The notes: a model not told the origin generated them from the letters alone. A DNA stretch of 64,000 bases from Alteromonas sp. a30 (GCF_026788005.1 NZ_JABEPE010000001.1:372001-436000); one strand, 5' to 3'. Positions 1 to 10,147 are shown, counted from the stretch's first letter. A program made the numbers and translations.

Positions 1-489
1 GAAGCTTACTCCCCAGTCTAAGCGTGAAACCAAATCTTTTAACTCAATATCAAGCGATTTAGGTAAGCCAATACCGCTAAACACAATATAATGCCCCACC
101 TCCAACACGCGATTAATAAGGTCAAACACCGCTTTTTGCCATGGCAAACTAGTCTTCACGAGATGGATATTATCCAAGCACACTATTTTGTACTGTTCTA
201 GTCCAGCAACACATTCCACACTTAAAGGCAGCAAAGCACTTAGGTCAAGGTAAATAACAGGAAGATCGTTCGACTCAGCATGCTCTGCAACAGCATGTAA
301 TAGATGGGTTTTCCCAGTACCTGCTTTCCCATTGAGATAACACAAATGTGAGCAATCAGGCTTTGCTTTAATTAACCCTTTTAAATACTGAACCACTTGC
401 TCATTTTCGCCAGAATAGTAGTCATCGAAACGAAAATACTCCGGTGGGGCAACGGGCAAAACAAGTTGATCAGCGATTATGGGTTCCAT
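1..489 (-). CDS. hda: DnaA regulatory inactivator Hda (C-terminus cut by window edge)
   Basis: This is the first 163 codons of a DnaA-paralogous AAA+ protein that, with the DNA-loaded beta clamp, stimulates hydrolysis of DnaA-ATP after initiation. The N-terminus (MEPIIADQLVLPVAPPEYF) has the QL.LPV kind of clamp-binding segment typical of Hda. A Walker A (GKAGTGKTHLLHA) follows at about residues 55-67 and a Walker B-like stretch (YKIVCLDNIHLV) at about 106-117. The frame is open to base 1, so the rest of the AAA+ domain lies outside the window. The ATG at 489 lies inside the 3' end of the upstream DUF2066 gene (13-base overlap), implying translational coupling. The family identity is clear; only the missing C-terminus is unknown. 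Confidence 0.93.
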   Translation of the reverse strand, partial: MEPIIADQLVLPVAPPEYFRFDDYYSGENEQVVQYLKGLIKAKPDCSHLCYLNGKAGTGKTHLLHAVAEHAESNDLPVIYLDLSALLPLSVECVAGLEQYKIVCLDNIHLVKTSLPWQKAVFDLINRVLEVGHYIVFSGIGLPKSLDIELKDLVSRLDWGVSF

Positions 490-1784
490 ACGAACTCCAG
501 TTCACTTGTTGGACGACCAAACGCATCTGAAACACGTTTTACTCTATCATCCAACTTAAGTGCATTAAGTAAGTCGACTTCTCGCCCTGTCAACAACACC
601 TTAAACTGCGCTTTTTGCGATGCTAATGACACTAACTGAACCGACGAGACGGCCTGTAAGGACTCAAAATAAGACTTAACCTTAACATAGTCAGAAATCG
701 ACGCTAGATTCACTAAGGAAATAAGCGATTCCCCGATTTGCTCACCTTGTAATAGCGTGGTTTTAACCGCGTATCTTTCAGCGAGTTCATCTGCCAACGT
801 ATCGACTAACATAGGTGATAATAAGGCTTTTTCCTCAGCTTCGAACGACCCTGTTAAGATCTTACCCTCAATAATAAGCATCCAGTCCGCCTGCCAACCT
901 TTTTCTTTTTTATCTTTACTATCAGCCGATTCACTCTGTGCAGTAATTGCCTTTTGTTGAGCTGTTTTCAATGCATCTAAGCGTTGCTTCTCTGCTAACG
1001 CCTCTTGCTCGATTAACTCGGAAATATCTTGTTCACCAATCCAACCTGCTACCACTTTAGCTTCATCAACAAACGGTTCATCTGGTACTTCAAATTCAAC
1101 GGCTAATTGTTGTTTTGGATAAATGCGAGCGGACATCACCACTTCAACATCATAGCGCTGACTTGCTTGCACAATGTTGTCAGTAAACTGCCCCCATACA
1201 TCATAAATCATGGATTGCGTGTTTTCAGCAATATCCGCTAGAGGAAAAATTAAACTAACGCCTCTGCGCTTAGCATCATCGAGCACAACTTCTTTTAATG
1301 GGTTTTGGAGGTACTCAGAATACAATTGACGCTCAAGACTGGGCTTTTCTTCTACCAACCATAAAATAGTAGATGGTCGATAGCTTCCCCAAATGGGAAA
1401 ACGCTCGCGGCGCAGTAAGGTATCCACTTTTTCAGCATCAAAATCAGCAACAAACATCAACGCTTGGTTTTCGGTTTCAAATTGATACTGGCGTAAAAAC
1501 TGTCCGGCTCGTTCCACTTCTGTTTTGATAACCGTCTCTTCGATCAAGCTCTTTGAACCGCTCACTTTGATTAAAACTTGTTCAAATGCAGCTTGAATTG
1601 CTCGTTCTTGTGCCCGACTCGACTGATCAGTCACTTTAACTTTAGCCTGATATAAATCCGACACGACATCCGCATGGAGCCTGACAGTAACCAAAAGCAG
1701 GAGAAAAAAAGGTAATTGAATGAAAGACTTTAGCAATTTTCTATCGTCAACATAAAACAAAACTGAGCCTGAATTGTTATTCAT
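477..1784 (-). CDS. DUF2066 domain-containing exported protein
   Basis: The 435-residue protein matches the DUF2066 family, whose function is not established. It begins with a basic stretch and a hydrophobic segment at about residues 19-38 (FIQLPFFLLLLVTVRLHA), which reads as a signal peptide or membrane anchor, so the product is probably periplasmic. The mature part opens with an alpha/beta region (DLYQAKVKVTDQSSRAQERAI), and a Lys/Glu/Gln-rich helix at about 265-295 separates it from a second domain. It is divergent from purM and overlaps hda by 13 bases; this order recurs in related gammaproteobacteria. The ATG at 1784 has no strong ribosome-binding site, so the N-terminus is less certain than the rest. 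Confidence 0.82.
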   Translation of the reverse strand: MNNNSGSVLFYVDDRKLLKSFIQLPFFLLLLVTVRLHADVVSDLYQAKVKVTDQSSRAQERAIQAAFEQVLIKVSGSKSLIEETVIKTEVERAGQFLRQYQFETENQALMFVADFDAEKVDTLLRRERFPIWGSYRPSTILWLVEEKPSLERQLYSEYLQNPLKEVVLDDAKRRGVSLIFPLADIAENTQSMIYDVWGQFTDNIVQASQRYDVEVVMSARIYPKQQLAVEFEVPDEPFVDEAKVVAGWIGEQDISELIEQEALAEKQRLDALKTAQQKAITAQSESADSKDKKEKGWQADWMLIIEGKILTGSFEAEEKALLSPMLVDTLADELAERYAVKTTLLQGEQIGESLISLVNLASISDYVKVKSYFESLQAVSSVQLVSLASQKAQFKVLLTGREVDLLNALKLDDRVKRVSDAFGRPTSELEFVWNP

Positions 1785-1884
1785 TATGAAGCAAAGATCA
1801 CCCTTTCTTTTTGATTTGTTTAATTAATAGCAAAATCTTGCGGTTGTTATGCTTACTGGCATACCCAAATTAAAGATATGTCGC

Positions 1885-1890
1885 TATAAT
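1885..1890 (+). promoter_or_regulatory. Probable -10 element of the purMN promoter
   Basis: A perfect TATAAT lies 43 bases before the TTG at 1933. No good -35 box is seen 16-18 bases upstream. If this is the promoter, the transcript starts near 1897, which rules out translation from the longest in-frame start at 1849 and supports the TTG. Confidence 0.45.
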
Positions 1891-1932
1891 TCGCACCTGA
1901 AATTAATCAATCATCTGTATGCGAGAAGTACC

Positions 1933-2976
1933 TTGGCAACACCTCCTACCTCACTCAGTTATAAAGACGCCGGTGTCGACATCGACGCGGGCAATCAATT
2001 AGTCGAAAGAATTAAAAACGTTAGTAAACGCACCTCACGCCCGGAAGTAAAAGGCGGTTTAGGTGGATTCGGCGCATTATGTGCTATTCCAGAAAAGTAC
2101 CGTAAACCTCTGTTAGTTTCAGGCACAGATGGCGTTGGAACAAAATTGCGTTTAGCGATGGATTTAGAGCAACACTTTGGTGTTGGCATCGACTTGGTTG
2201 CGATGTGTGTTAACGATTTAATCGTACAAGGTGCAGAACCGCTATTTTTCCTTGACTACTACGCAACAGGAAAATTGAATGTTGATGTAGCTGCAAAAGT
2301 GGTCTCGGGTATCGGCCAAGGTTGCGAATACGCAGGTTGTGCATTGATTGGCGGAGAAACCGCAGAAATGCCGGGCATGTACCACGGCGACGATTACGAC
2401 ATTGCAGGATTCTGCGTGGGCGTGGTTGAAGCTGATGACGTTATCGACGGCTCAAAAGTCGCAGCGGGCGATAAAATTATTGCGTTAGCCTCAAGCGGCC
2501 CGCACTCCAATGGCTACTCACTGATCAGAAAAATATTAGAAGTCAGCGGTGAAGATGCACAATCCATGCTCGGAGACAAAAGTATTGCTGAACACCTGTT
2601 AGAACCGACTCGCATCTATGTTAAGTCTGTTTTAAAAGTGCTTGAAAACGCCAAGGTTCATGCCATTTCTCATATTACCGGTGGCGGCTTCTGGGAAAAT
2701 ATTCCACGCGTATTACCAGACAACGCCAAAGCGGTTGTTGACGGCTCAAGTTGGCAGTGGCCAGAGATTTTCAACTGGTTGCAAGAAAAGGGTAACGTCA
2801 CTGAGTACGAAATGTATCGCACCTTTAACTGCGGTGTTGGCTTAGTCATTGTTGCTCCAGAAAACGAAGCTGACGCCATTATCAATCAACTGAATGAACT
2901 AGGCGAAACCGCGTGGTTGTTGGGTGAAATTGAAACGGCTGCCGATGACCAAGAACAAGTTGAGATAAGAAGTTAA
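1933..2976 (+). CDS. purM: Phosphoribosylformylglycinamidine cyclo-ligase (AIR synthetase)
   Basis: PurM closes the imidazole ring in de novo purine synthesis (FGAM + ATP to AIR). The sequence carries the family hallmarks: [15 protein letters not shown] at the N-terminus, the glycine-rich loop [21 protein letters not shown], the signature [29 protein letters not shown], and [13 protein letters not shown] chose the TTG at 1933 rather than 1849: it gives 347 residues, the usual PurM length; a GAGAAG sits 7 bases upstream; and a TATAAT -10 element lies between the two candidates. The extra 28 residues of the longer frame do not look like PurM. The gene runs directly into purN with no spacer, so the two form an operon. 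Confidence 0.95.
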   Translation: MATPPTSLSYKDAGVDIDAGNQLVERIKNVSKRTSRPEVKGGLGGFGALCAIPEKYRKPLLVSGTDGVGTKLRLAMDLEQHFGVGIDLVAMCVNDLIVQGAEPLFFLDYYATGKLNVDVAAKVVSGIGQGCEYAGCALIGGETAEMPGMYHGDDYDIAGFCVGVVEADDVIDGSKVAAGDKIIALASSGPHSNGYSLIRKILEVSGEDAQSMLGDKSIAEHLLEPTRIYVKSVLKVLENAKVHAISHITGGGFWENIPRVLPDNAKAVVDGSSWQWPEIFNWLQEKGNVTEYEMYRTFNCGVGLVIVAPENEADAIINQLNELGETAWLLGEIETAADDQEQVEIRS

Positions 2977-3621
2977 ATGAAGTCCATCGTCGTACTTATT
3001 TCAGGTAGTGGTTCTAATTTGCAAGCCATTATCGACCAAATCCATACGACTCGATTTCCTGCCAAAATTAGCGCAGTTATCTCGAATAAAGCCAACGCTT
3101 TTGGGCTCCAGCGAGCCCAAAATGCGGGAATTGCAACTCATGTAATCCCCTTTCAAAAAGGTCAGGCGCGAGAAGAGTTTGATCGGCAAATCGCAGAGCA
3201 AATAGACGCCTATCAGCCAGATCTTGTAGTATTAGCAGGATACATGCGTATTTTAAGCGACGATTTCGTGTATCACTATCGTGGCAAGCTCATCAACATT
3301 CACCCTTCCTTATTACCTGATTTCAAAGGCTTGCACACGCATCAACGAGCCTTAGATGCAGGTGTAAAACAACATGGCGCCAGTGTACATTTTGTGATCC
3401 CTGCACTGGATGAAGGCCCTGTTATTATTCAAGGGAAAGTGGATGTAGAAGCCGACGATAGCGCTGAGTCGTTACAGCAAAAAGTCCATAAGCAAGAGCA
3501 TATTATCTATCCTCAAGCAATAAAGTGGTTCTGTGAAGGCAGATTAAGTATGCTAGATAACCGAGTTTATTTCGATAATAAGGAGCTAAACATTGCTGAC
3601 CTTCCTCCATACACAACCTGA
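2977..3621 (+). CDS. purN: Phosphoribosylglycinamide formyltransferase (GART)
   Basis: PurN transfers a formyl group from 10-formyl-THF to GAR in purine synthesis. Visible motifs are the phosphate-binding loop ISGSGSNLQAII at about residues 8-19, the active-site segment INIHPSLLPDFKGLHTHQRA with the catalytic Asn and His, and the GASVHFV..LDEGPVIIQ region with the conserved Asp. The length (214) is normal. The ATG follows the purM stop codon immediately, so the pair is co-transcribed and coupled. The 3' end overlaps the following DUF3108 gene by 29 bases. Identification is secure. Confidence 0.96.
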   Translation: MKSIVVLISGSGSNLQAIIDQIHTTRFPAKISAVISNKANAFGLQRAQNAGIATHVIPFQKGQAREEFDRQIAEQIDAYQPDLVVLAGYMRILSDDFVYHYRGKLINIHPSLLPDFKGLHTHQRALDAGVKQHGASVHFVIPALDEGPVIIQGKVDVEADDSAESLQQKVHKQEHIIYPQAIKWFCEGRLSMLDNRVYFDNKELNIADLPPYTT

Positions 3622-4348
3622 ACAATCCATTAGTTTAATCAAGCGCTTAGCTCGCTTTTCCAAGTTTGGGTTGGTTGTATTAGCGTTTTTAGGCGCAAGC
3701 TTTAGCGCACAGGCGCAACTCCTCGACCCTTTCTACGCTAAATATGTGGCCTACCGAAACGGTTCAGAAATTGGATTCGCTGAGTTAGAACTCAACAAAC
3801 TGGCAGACAGCAAATTCAAACTGCGATTCTACAGCGACGCCTCATTATTTCTTATTTACGATAAACGTGAAGAGATTAGCGAGTTTATTATTCAAGACAA
3901 TAAGCTTACACCGGTCAAATACGCGTTTACCAAAAAAGGCACATTTAAAGACAGCAACCTAAATGCAAGCTTCGATGCCAGCCAATCGAAAGTAAAAATG
4001 GATAACAAACCCGATCTTGCATGGCAAGGTGAACTTGATAACCAACTGTACAGGCTATCCGCACAGAAAATGTTAAGTCAGGGTAAAACAGAATTTGATT
4101 TTGATTTAATTAATTATCGCGGCGAAAAAAAACATTATGCATTTAAGGTGGAAGGTGAAGAAACATTAACGCTTCCTTTCGGCGAGCTAAAAGCCTTAAA
4201 AGTAAAAACCATTCGTCAAAACAGTTCTCGTGTTACCTATAGTTGGTTCGCCCCTAAGCTTAATTACCTAATGGTGCGCTTGCAGCAATTTAAAGACGGT
4301 AACGAGCAAGGCGATATTCAATTATCGACCTTTACCCAAAATAAATAG
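3593..4348 (+). CDS. DUF3108 domain-containing exported protein
   Basis: The 251-residue protein belongs to the DUF3108 family, of unknown function, commonly found after purN in gammaproteobacteria. An N-terminal hydrophobic segment (FGLVVLAFLGASFSAQA, about residues 25-41) ending in AQA looks like a signal peptide, so the product is likely periplasmic. The rest is beta-rich (YAKYVAYRNGSEIGFAELEL to VTYSWFAPKLNYLMVRLQQF), in line with the beta-barrel or lipocalin-like fold suggested for the family. The start is TTG at 3593 with AGGAG seven bases upstream; it overlaps purN, implying coupling. There is no direct clue to the ligand or partner. Confidence 0.82.
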   Translation: MLTFLHTQPEQSISLIKRLARFSKFGLVVLAFLGASFSAQAQLLDPFYAKYVAYRNGSEIGFAELELNKLADSKFKLRFYSDASLFLIYDKREEISEFIIQDNKLTPVKYAFTKKGTFKDSNLNASFDASQSKVKMDNKPDLAWQGELDNQLYRLSAQKMLSQGKTEFDFDLINYRGEKKHYAFKVEGEETLTLPFGELKALKVKTIRQNSSRVTYSWFAPKLNYLMVRLQQFKDGNEQGDIQLSTFTQNK

Positions 4349-4708
4349 CCGGACGATTAAGCCAATAGATAAGCATTTATATTCTGTTGGCTTCCCCTCC
4401 TTGTTTCAGTTGCTCAACACCAATTGGCAACCACGGCCTCGAAGTTTCACTGCACGTTGAAAAACGCTCCTCTTCACCATTAACCCACAATAATTGACTA
4501 TTTATTCAATCTGCAAATAAAGCTCGGTAAAAGTGAAGCAAAATAGAATAATAATTCGTTATTAATTTCAATAAGTTAAGAACAAAAACTGTGTTACCTC
4601 AAAAAACACTTAAACACCTGTTTGAATTTTTACTTTTTTTAGATACATTATAGTCACGAAATCAGGACAACCTTATCTGGTTAAGAATCCTTTAACATTG
4701 GAGTGATT
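4349..4708. other. Intergenic region before fadE
   Basis: This 360-base, AT-rich gap holds a weak inverted repeat just after the DUF3108 gene (AAGCCAA at 4359-4365 and TTGGCTT at 4387-4393, 21-base loop, no T-run) and the fadE regulatory region at 4609-4654. No coding frame with a ribosome-binding site was seen. Confidence 0.6.
4609..4654 (+). promoter_or_regulatory. fadE promoter with PsrA-like operator
   Basis: An imperfect palindrome CTTAAACACCTGTTTGAA spans 4609-4626. Its core, AAAC-N4-GTTTG, fits the PsrA consensus (C/G)AAAC-N2-4-GTTT(G/C) described for fatty-acid regulation in Pseudomonas and other gammaproteobacteria. It covers a possible -35 (TTGAAT, 4622-4627), with TACATT (4644-4649) 16 bases on as a possible -10; TATAGT at 4649-4654 is an alternative. 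A repressor here would block polymerase, fitting induction of fadE by acyl-CoA. The regulator is inferred; no psrA gene is in the window. Confidence 0.45.
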
Positions 4709-7168
4709 ATGCACATCTTAGTCTGGTTATTGGTATTGGTTGCACTTCTGGGTGTAAGCAGCTACTTCAGAATCAAGTTATTTAATGCCACTGCCGCGGT
4801 AGCACTGTGGATGCTTATTGGCACCTCAGCCGACGTAGTGGGCTTTTTAGGTTGGTTGGTCTTTTTAGCCATTGCAGTACCTCTCAACACAGCTTCGCTT
4901 CGTAAGCAATATTTAACTGCGCCAGCATTGAAAGCATACCGCAAGGTAATGCCCGAAATGTCTAGCACAGAAAAAGACGCTATAGATGCAGGTACAGTAT
5001 GGTGGGACGGTGAAATTTTCAGCGGAAACCCTAACTGGCACAATCTTCACTCTATCCCAGAAGCGCGTTTATCAGCAGAAGAACAGGCGTTTTTAGACGG
5101 TCCAGTTGAAGAAGTCTGTGGCATGGTCAATGAGTGGGACGTTACTCATAAGCGTGCAGACCTTTCTCCAGAAGTCTGGCAGTATCTTAAAGACCATAAA
5201 TTCTTCGCAATGATTATCAAAAAAGAATTTGGTGGTTTAGAATTCTCGGCTTTCGCTCAGTCGCGTGTATTGCAGAAGCTTTCAGGTGTAAGCAGCGTAC
5301 TCGCAAGTACCGTTGGTGTGCCTAACTCTTTAGGCCCGGGTGAGTTACTCCAACACTACGGTACAGAGGAACAAAAGCAGCATTACCTTCCAGGTCTTGC
5401 GAACGGTTCAGAAATTCCTTGTTTTGCTTTAACAAGCCCAGAAGCGGGCTCTGACGCAGGCGCAATTCCTGATTTAGGAGTTGTCTGTAAAGGCGAATGG
5501 GAAGGCAAAGAAGTGCTTGGCATGAAGTTAACCTTCAACAAGCGCTACATCACCCTTGCTCCTGTGGCAACCGTTGTTGGCCTAGCCTTCAAATTGGTTG
5601 ACCCAGACGGCCTACTTGGCGACGAAAAAGAAATTGGTATCACTTGTGCACTAATCCCCGCCTCTACAGAAGGCTTGGATATCGGCAACCGCCACTTCCC
5701 ACTAAACGTACCTTTCCAAAACGGCCCTATTCGTGGCAACGACATTTTCGTACCGCTTGATTTCATCATCGGTGGCGCAAAAATGGCGGGACAAGGCTGG
5801 CGTATGCTTGTTGAGTGTTTGTCCGTTGGCCGCGCGATTACCTTGCCATCAAACTCTGCGGGCGGCGTAAAAGCAATTGCTTTAGCAACAGGGGCTTATG
5901 CACGTATCCGTCGTCAGTTCAAACTGCCTATCGGTAAAATGGAAGGTATCGAGGAAGCGTTAGGCCATATTGGTGCCAATGCTTACATGATGGATTCCGT
6001 TACCCGCTTCGCCACTAAAGGTGTCGATCTTGGTGAAAAGCCCTCTGTTATTTCTGCTATTGCCAAATACCATATGACTGAAAAAATGCGCCAAGTAGTG
6101 ACACATTCAATGGATATTCATGGCGGTAAGGGCGTTATGTTAGGCCCCAACAACTATTTAGGCCGTGGCTATCAAGGTGCGCCAATTGCCATTACCGTTG
6201 AAGGTGCGAACATCTTAACGCGTAACATGATGATTTACGGTCAAGGCGCAATGCGTTGTCACCCTTATGTGTTAAAAGAAATCCAAGCGTCTGCCATTAG
6301 CGATAAGCATCAAGCAATTGATGAATTCGATAAAGTGCTATTCGGTCACATTGGTTTTGCTGTAAGCAATTTTGCCCGCAGTGTGTGGTTTGGCTTAGGT
6401 GGTCATCGTTTGGTTAGCACGCCTTACAGTGACCAGACAAAACCCTATTATCAAGCCATGACGCGTTTAAGCTCAAACCTTGCCTTGTTATCCGACCTAT
6501 CAATGGCGGTACTTGGCGGTGAATTGAAGCGTAAAGAGCGTATTTCAGCACGTTTAGGCGATGTGCTTAGTTTCATCTTTATTGGCTCAACAACATTGAA
6601 ACGTTTCGATGACGAAGGCCGTCAACATGACGATTTACCGCTAATGCACTGGGCGATGCAAGACTCTTTATATCAGGCTGAAACCGCGATTATCGACTTG
6701 TTGGATAACTTCCCAATTGCAGCTCTTGGTAAAACATTAAAAGTATTGCTTATGCCATTTGGTCGTAGCTATAAGAAGCCTAGTGATCAGCTAGATCATA
6801 AAATTGCGGGTATCTTACAAACGCCGTGTGAATCACGTACTCGTCTAGGCCAAGGCCAATATCATGCGTTTAATGACAATAATCCATTTGGTTTATTAGA
6901 AGTGGCATTAAAAGATATCTTAGAAGCTGAGCCATTATTTGACAAAGTATGTAAAGCAGCAAACGAAAAGCTTCCCTTTACTCAGCTTAACTTAGTGGCT
7001 GATAAAGGTTTAGAGCTTGGGGTTATTAACGAAAAAGAAGCTGAATTGTTGCGTAAAGCAGAACAAGAACGCTTACAAGTGGTTAATGTTGATGACTTTG
7101 CTCCTGAAGAGTTGGTCGCTGGCGTGCAACCTGCGACAAAATCAAAGTCAAAACCTAAAGCGGCTTAA
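4709..7168 (+). CDS. fadE: Acyl-CoA dehydrogenase FadE (fatty-acid beta-oxidation)
   Basis: FadE carries out the first step of beta-oxidation, oxidising acyl-CoA to trans-2-enoyl-CoA with FAD. The 819-residue length matches the large FadE class (E. coli 814), not the 380-residue dehydrogenases. Two hydrophobic segments fill residues 1-60 (MHILVWLLVLVALLGV and the following helix), so the protein is membrane associated. The acyl-CoA dehydrogenase core follows from about residue 100: FGGLEFSAFAQSRVLQKLSG, ALTSPEAGSDAGAIPDLG, GQGWRMLVECLSVGRAITLP, HGGKGVMLGPNNYLGRGYQ, and ITVEGANILTRNMMIYGQG with the expected catalytic Glu. A FadE-specific C-terminal domain ends in a Lys-rich tail. ATG 4709 is preferred to GTG 4703 because GGAG lies five bases before it. 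The gene is monocistronic, between a PsrA-like operator and a strong terminator. Confidence 0.94.
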   Translation: MHILVWLLVLVALLGVSSYFRIKLFNATAAVALWMLIGTSADVVGFLGWLVFLAIAVPLNTASLRKQYLTAPALKAYRKVMPEMSSTEKDAIDAGTVWWDGEIFSGNPNWHNLHSIPEARLSAEEQAFLDGPVEEVCGMVNEWDVTHKRADLSPEVWQYLKDHKFFAMIIKKEFGGLEFSAFAQSRVLQKLSGVSSVLASTVGVPNSLGPGELLQHYGTEEQKQHYLPGLANGSEIPCFALTSPEAGSDAGAIPDLGVVCKGEWEGKEVLGMKLTFNKRYITLAPVATVVGLAFKLVDPDGLLGDEKEIGITCALIPASTEGLDIGNRHFPLNVPFQNGPIRGNDIFVPLDFIIGGAKMAGQGWRMLVECLSVGRAITLPSNSAGGVKAIALATGAYARIRRQFKLPIGKMEGIEEALGHIGANAYMMDSVTRFATKGVDLGEKPSVISAIAKYHMTEKMRQVVTHSMDIHGGKGVMLGPNNYLGRGYQGAPIAITVEGANILTRNMMIYGQGAMRCHPYVLKEIQASAISDKHQAIDEFDKVLFGHIGFAVSNFARSVWFGLGGHRLVSTPYSDQTKPYYQAMTRLSSNLALLSDLSMAVLGGELKRKERISARLGDVLSFIFIGSTTLKRFDDEGRQHDDLPLMHWAMQDSLYQAETAIIDLLDNFPIAALGKTLKVLLMPFGRSYKKPSDQLDHKIAGILQTPCESRTRLGQGQYHAFNDNNPFGLLEVALKDILEAEPLFDKVCKAANEKLPFTQLNLVADKGLELGVINEKEAELLRKAEQERLQVVNVDDFAPEELVAGVQPATKSKSKPKAA

Positions 7169-7201
7169 ACCCAAACTTAACTAATTGTTAATCAATGTAG
7201 T

Positions 7202-7226
7202 AAAAGGGACTTCGGTCCCTTTTTTA
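7202..7226 (+). terminator. Rho-independent terminator of fadE
   Basis: The stem AAAAGGGAC / GTCCCTTTT has a TTCG tetraloop and a T-run, 34 bases after the fadE stop. The remainder of the gap to topA (about 7227-7457) shows only a 65-codon frame with no convincing start; nothing else is seen there. Confidence 0.88.
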
Positions 7227-7457
7227 TTGGTTTTTTAAACAACCATCTATAGATAATTCAATCTAGGACCAAATTAATTGCAACGCTACACAGAAGTTGC
7301 TTGCTTGACTCTTATGAATCTGAAAGCGTCTCGATAGTTTTCCCCCTCTAAAGAGAATTAAGCACGAATCCTTAGCCGCAGGGAAGTATTCACAGTGAGT
7401 TTGCGGTAAATTGCTTTTGGCTTGTAACACGTGATTGATAAGGACTGTTTTAAAGCA

Positions 7458-7488
7458 CAAAAAAAGCAGCGATTAAGCTGCTTTTTCT
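7458..7488 (-). terminator. Rho-independent terminator of topA
   Basis: On the minus strand AGCAGC / GCTGCT with a six-base loop is followed by a T-run. It lies 26-45 bases past the topA stop. A-rich and T-rich flanks on both sides could let it work in both directions. Confidence 0.85.
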
Positions 7489-7513
7489 CTACATCAAAGA
7501 AGTAATAGAAACA

Positions 7514-10147
7514 CTATTTCTTCTTACGCTTATCCTCAACCGTCCACTTTCCATCTGTGTACCAAGCTGCCCATCCAGTTGCTTTCTTCGACTCATTTTC
7601 CGTCATCACATACTGCTGCTTGGTTTTACGGCTAAAGCGCACAATCGCTTGATTGCCATCTGGATCTTTTTCCGGTGCATCCGCTAGGTAAACCAACTTT
7701 TCTGGCAGGCGATCACGGAAACGCTTTAACTCCGCAACCAAAGGCGCTCGCGTTTCTCTTGATTTCGGGAAGTCATGAGCCGCAAGGAATATACCTGACG
7801 CGCCATCACGCAAAACAAAGTGTGCATCAGACTTAGTACAGGGCAATTCTGGTAAATCTACAGGGTCACACTTTGGTGGCGCAACTTCACCATTTTTCAA
7901 CAATTTGCGCGTGTTAGCGCAGGCTTCGTTAGTGCATTTGAAGTATTTGCCAAAACGACCGTTTTTCAACTCCATGTCGGATTCGCATCGATCACACTCG
8001 ATAATCGGTCCATCGTAGCCTTTAATTTTAAATGTGCCCTTTTCAACCAACACACCCGGACATGTTGGGCTATTACCACAAATATGCAATTTACGGGTCT
8101 CGTCTACCAGATAGCTATCCATTGCTGTGCCGCATATCTGACAGCGTTTTTTCTGGCGTAGTGCTTCGGTTTCTGACTCTTCGTCATCTGCACTCACCGC
8201 TTCTTCGCCCGGCGTTAAGTTCATTGTCGTGGTACAACGTTCTTTCGGCGGCAAATTAAAGCCAGAACATCCCAGAAATACGCCCGTTGACGCGGTACGA
8301 ATATTCATTGGACGACCACAAGAAGTACACGCAATATCAGTCTCAATTGCCTGATTTAATTGCATACCACCTTCTTCAGGATCTTTTTCAGCACTTAACA
8401 ACTTGTTGTAGAAATCTTCGTAGAAATCGTTCAGGACCGCCTTCCAATGCAGCTTACCTTCGGCGATTTCATCCAGATGGTGTTCCATATTTGCGGTGAA
8501 ATCATAACTCATCAAATCGGAGAAATTGCCAAGCAAACGGTCGCTTACAATCTCGCCCATTTTTTCCGCATAAAAGCGTTTATTTTCAAGGCGAACATAA
8601 CCACGATCTTGAATTGTCGAAATAATGCTGGCGTATGTAGATGGACGCCCGATACCCTTTTTCTCAAGCTCTTTAACCAACGCGGCTTCACTAAAACGTG
8701 CCGGTGGTTTGGTGAAGTGCTGCTTAGGATCAAGCTGATTTAAATTAAGCATTTCACCCACTTTCACATCAGGCAACGTGGTATCTTCATCGCCTTTACG
8801 TTTGACTTGCTCTTGAACCCGAGTCCAACCATCAAATTTCAACACACGACCTTTCGCGGTCAGTTCATAATCACCGGCTTTCACCAAGATTGTGGTGGCG
8901 TCATATTTGGCAGGAACCATCTGACAAGCCACAAACTGACGCCAAATAAGGTCATAGAGGCGCTGTGCGTCTCTCTCCATGTCTTTTAACGATGAGGAAT
9001 GCACTATGACGTTTGAGGGGCGAATAGCTTCGTGAGCTTCTTGTGCGCCCTCTTTGCTTCCATAGACGTTTGGCTTTTCCGGTAGATAGTTTCCACCGAA
9101 GTTGTCAGTGATATATTCTCGACAACTGGCAACCGCATCCGCGCTCAAATTGGTTGAATCGGTACGCATATAGGTGATGTGACCAGCTTCGTATAAACGC
9201 TGCGCCATCATCATGGTTTTCTTTACTCCAAAGCCCAATCGAGAACTTGCTGCCTGTTGCAAAGTTGAGGTAATGAAAGGCGCAGAAGGTTTGCTTTGTG
9301 TTGGCTTCGATTCCCGAGACAACACTTCATACTGTGCGGCATTTAATGCAGAAACGGCAACATCCGCTTCATTTTTGTTTTTTGGTTTAAACGCTTTACC
9401 CAAATGCTTATTGACCAGCATTCTAAGCTCGGTTTGATTAGCGTTTTTCAAATCGGCGTGAATATCCCAGAACTCTTCTGGAGTAAAAGCTTTGATTTCT
9501 CGCTCGCGTTCAACAACGAGCCTTACTGCAACCGATTGAACTCGCCCTGCGGATAAACCTCTTGCCACTTTTTTCCAAAGCAACGGAGACAACATGAAAC
9601 CCACAACGCGGTCCAAGAAGCGACGAGCCTGTTGGGCGTTAACCCTTTCATTATTGAGCTCGCCGGGATGTTCAAACGCTTCTTTGATGGCATTTTTGGT
9701 GATCTCGTTAAACACCACACGATGGAATTGCGTATCTTTTCCGCCAATAAGCGATTTGAGGTGCCAAGCAATGGCTTCCCCTTCTCTATCCAAATCCGTT
9801 GCGAGGTAAACATGCTCAGCACTTTTTGCTAGCTTCTTTAACTCGTTAACAACTTTTTCTTTACCTTCCATGATTTCATAGTGTGCTTCCCAGTCATTTT
9901 CAGGATCAATTCCCATACGGTCGACTAGTTTGGCATACTCATGTTTGCGTAGGTATTCCGCTTTTTCTGTCTCTGAGTACGTTTTTAATTCTTTTGCTGT
10001 TTTCTTCGCTGGCGCTTTGCCAAGAGCCTTCTTAGGCAGGTCACGAACGTGACCAACACTGGATTTAACAATAAAATCCTTTCCTAAATATTTATTTATT
10101 GTCTTTGCTTTTGCCGGTGACTCTACAATTACCAGAGACTTTGCCAT
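7514..10147 (-). CDS. topA: DNA topoisomerase I
   Basis: TopA is the type IA enzyme that relaxes negative supercoils. The 877-residue sequence contains the TOPRIM start ([20 protein letters not shown]), the TOPRIM acidic motif ([18 protein letters not shown]), the active-site segment [14 protein letters not shown] with catalytic Tyr326, and [14 protein letters not shown]. The C-terminal third has three four-Cys zinc ribbons ([48 protein letters not shown]) and then ribbon-like DNA-binding repeats ending in a Lys-rich tail, like the E. coli enzyme (865 residues). It is transcribed alone, divergent from astB, with its own terminator. Many antisense frames in this stretch are shadows. Confidence 0.97.
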   Translation of the reverse strand: MAKSLVIVESPAKAKTINKYLGKDFIVKSSVGHVRDLPKKALGKAPAKKTAKELKTYSETEKAEYLRKHEYAKLVDRMGIDPENDWEAHYEIMEGKEKVVNELKKLAKSAEHVYLATDLDREGEAIAWHLKSLIGGKDTQFHRVVFNEITKNAIKEAFEHPGELNNERVNAQQARRFLDRVVGFMLSPLLWKKVARGLSAGRVQSVAVRLVVEREREIKAFTPEEFWDIHADLKNANQTELRMLVNKHLGKAFKPKNKNEADVAVSALNAAQYEVLSRESKPTQSKPSAPFITSTLQQAASSRLGFGVKKTMMMAQRLYEAGHITYMRTDSTNLSADAVASCREYITDNFGGNYLPEKPNVYGSKEGAQEAHEAIRPSNVIVHSSSLKDMERDAQRLYDLIWRQFVACQMVPAKYDATTILVKAGDYELTAKGRVLKFDGWTRVQEQVKRKGDEDTTLPDVKVGEMLNLNQLDPKQHFTKPPARFSEAALVKELEKKGIGRPSTYASIISTIQDRGYVRLENKRFYAEKMGEIVSDRLLGNFSDLMSYDFTANMEHHLDEIAEGKLHWKAVLNDFYEDFYNKLLSAEKDPEEGGMQLNQAIETDIACTSCGRPMNIRTASTGVFLGCSGFNLPPKERCTTTMNLTPGEEAVSADDEESETEALRQKKRCQICGTAMDSYLVDETRKLHICGNSPTCPGVLVEKGTFKIKGYDGPIIECDRCESDMELKNGRFGKYFKCTNEACANTRKLLKNGEVAPPKCDPVDLPELPCTKSDAHFVLRDGASGIFLAAHDFPKSRETRAPLVAELKRFRDRLPEKLVYLADAPEKDPDGNQAIVRFSRKTKQQYVMTENESKKATGWAAWYTDGKWTVEDKRKKK

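Noticed and set aside
4670..4690. FadR-type half-site (TCTGGTTAAGAA) before fadE
   Set aside because: Only one half of the FadR consensus is present; the PsrA-like dyad upstream is a much better match.
7263..7460. 65-codon minus-strand frame between fadE and topA
   Set aside because: No ribosome-binding site, it runs up to the topA terminator hairpin, and the composition does not look like a protein.
8447..8743. 98-codon plus-strand frame inside topA
   Set aside because: Antisense shadow of a certain gene; low-complexity translation without motifs.
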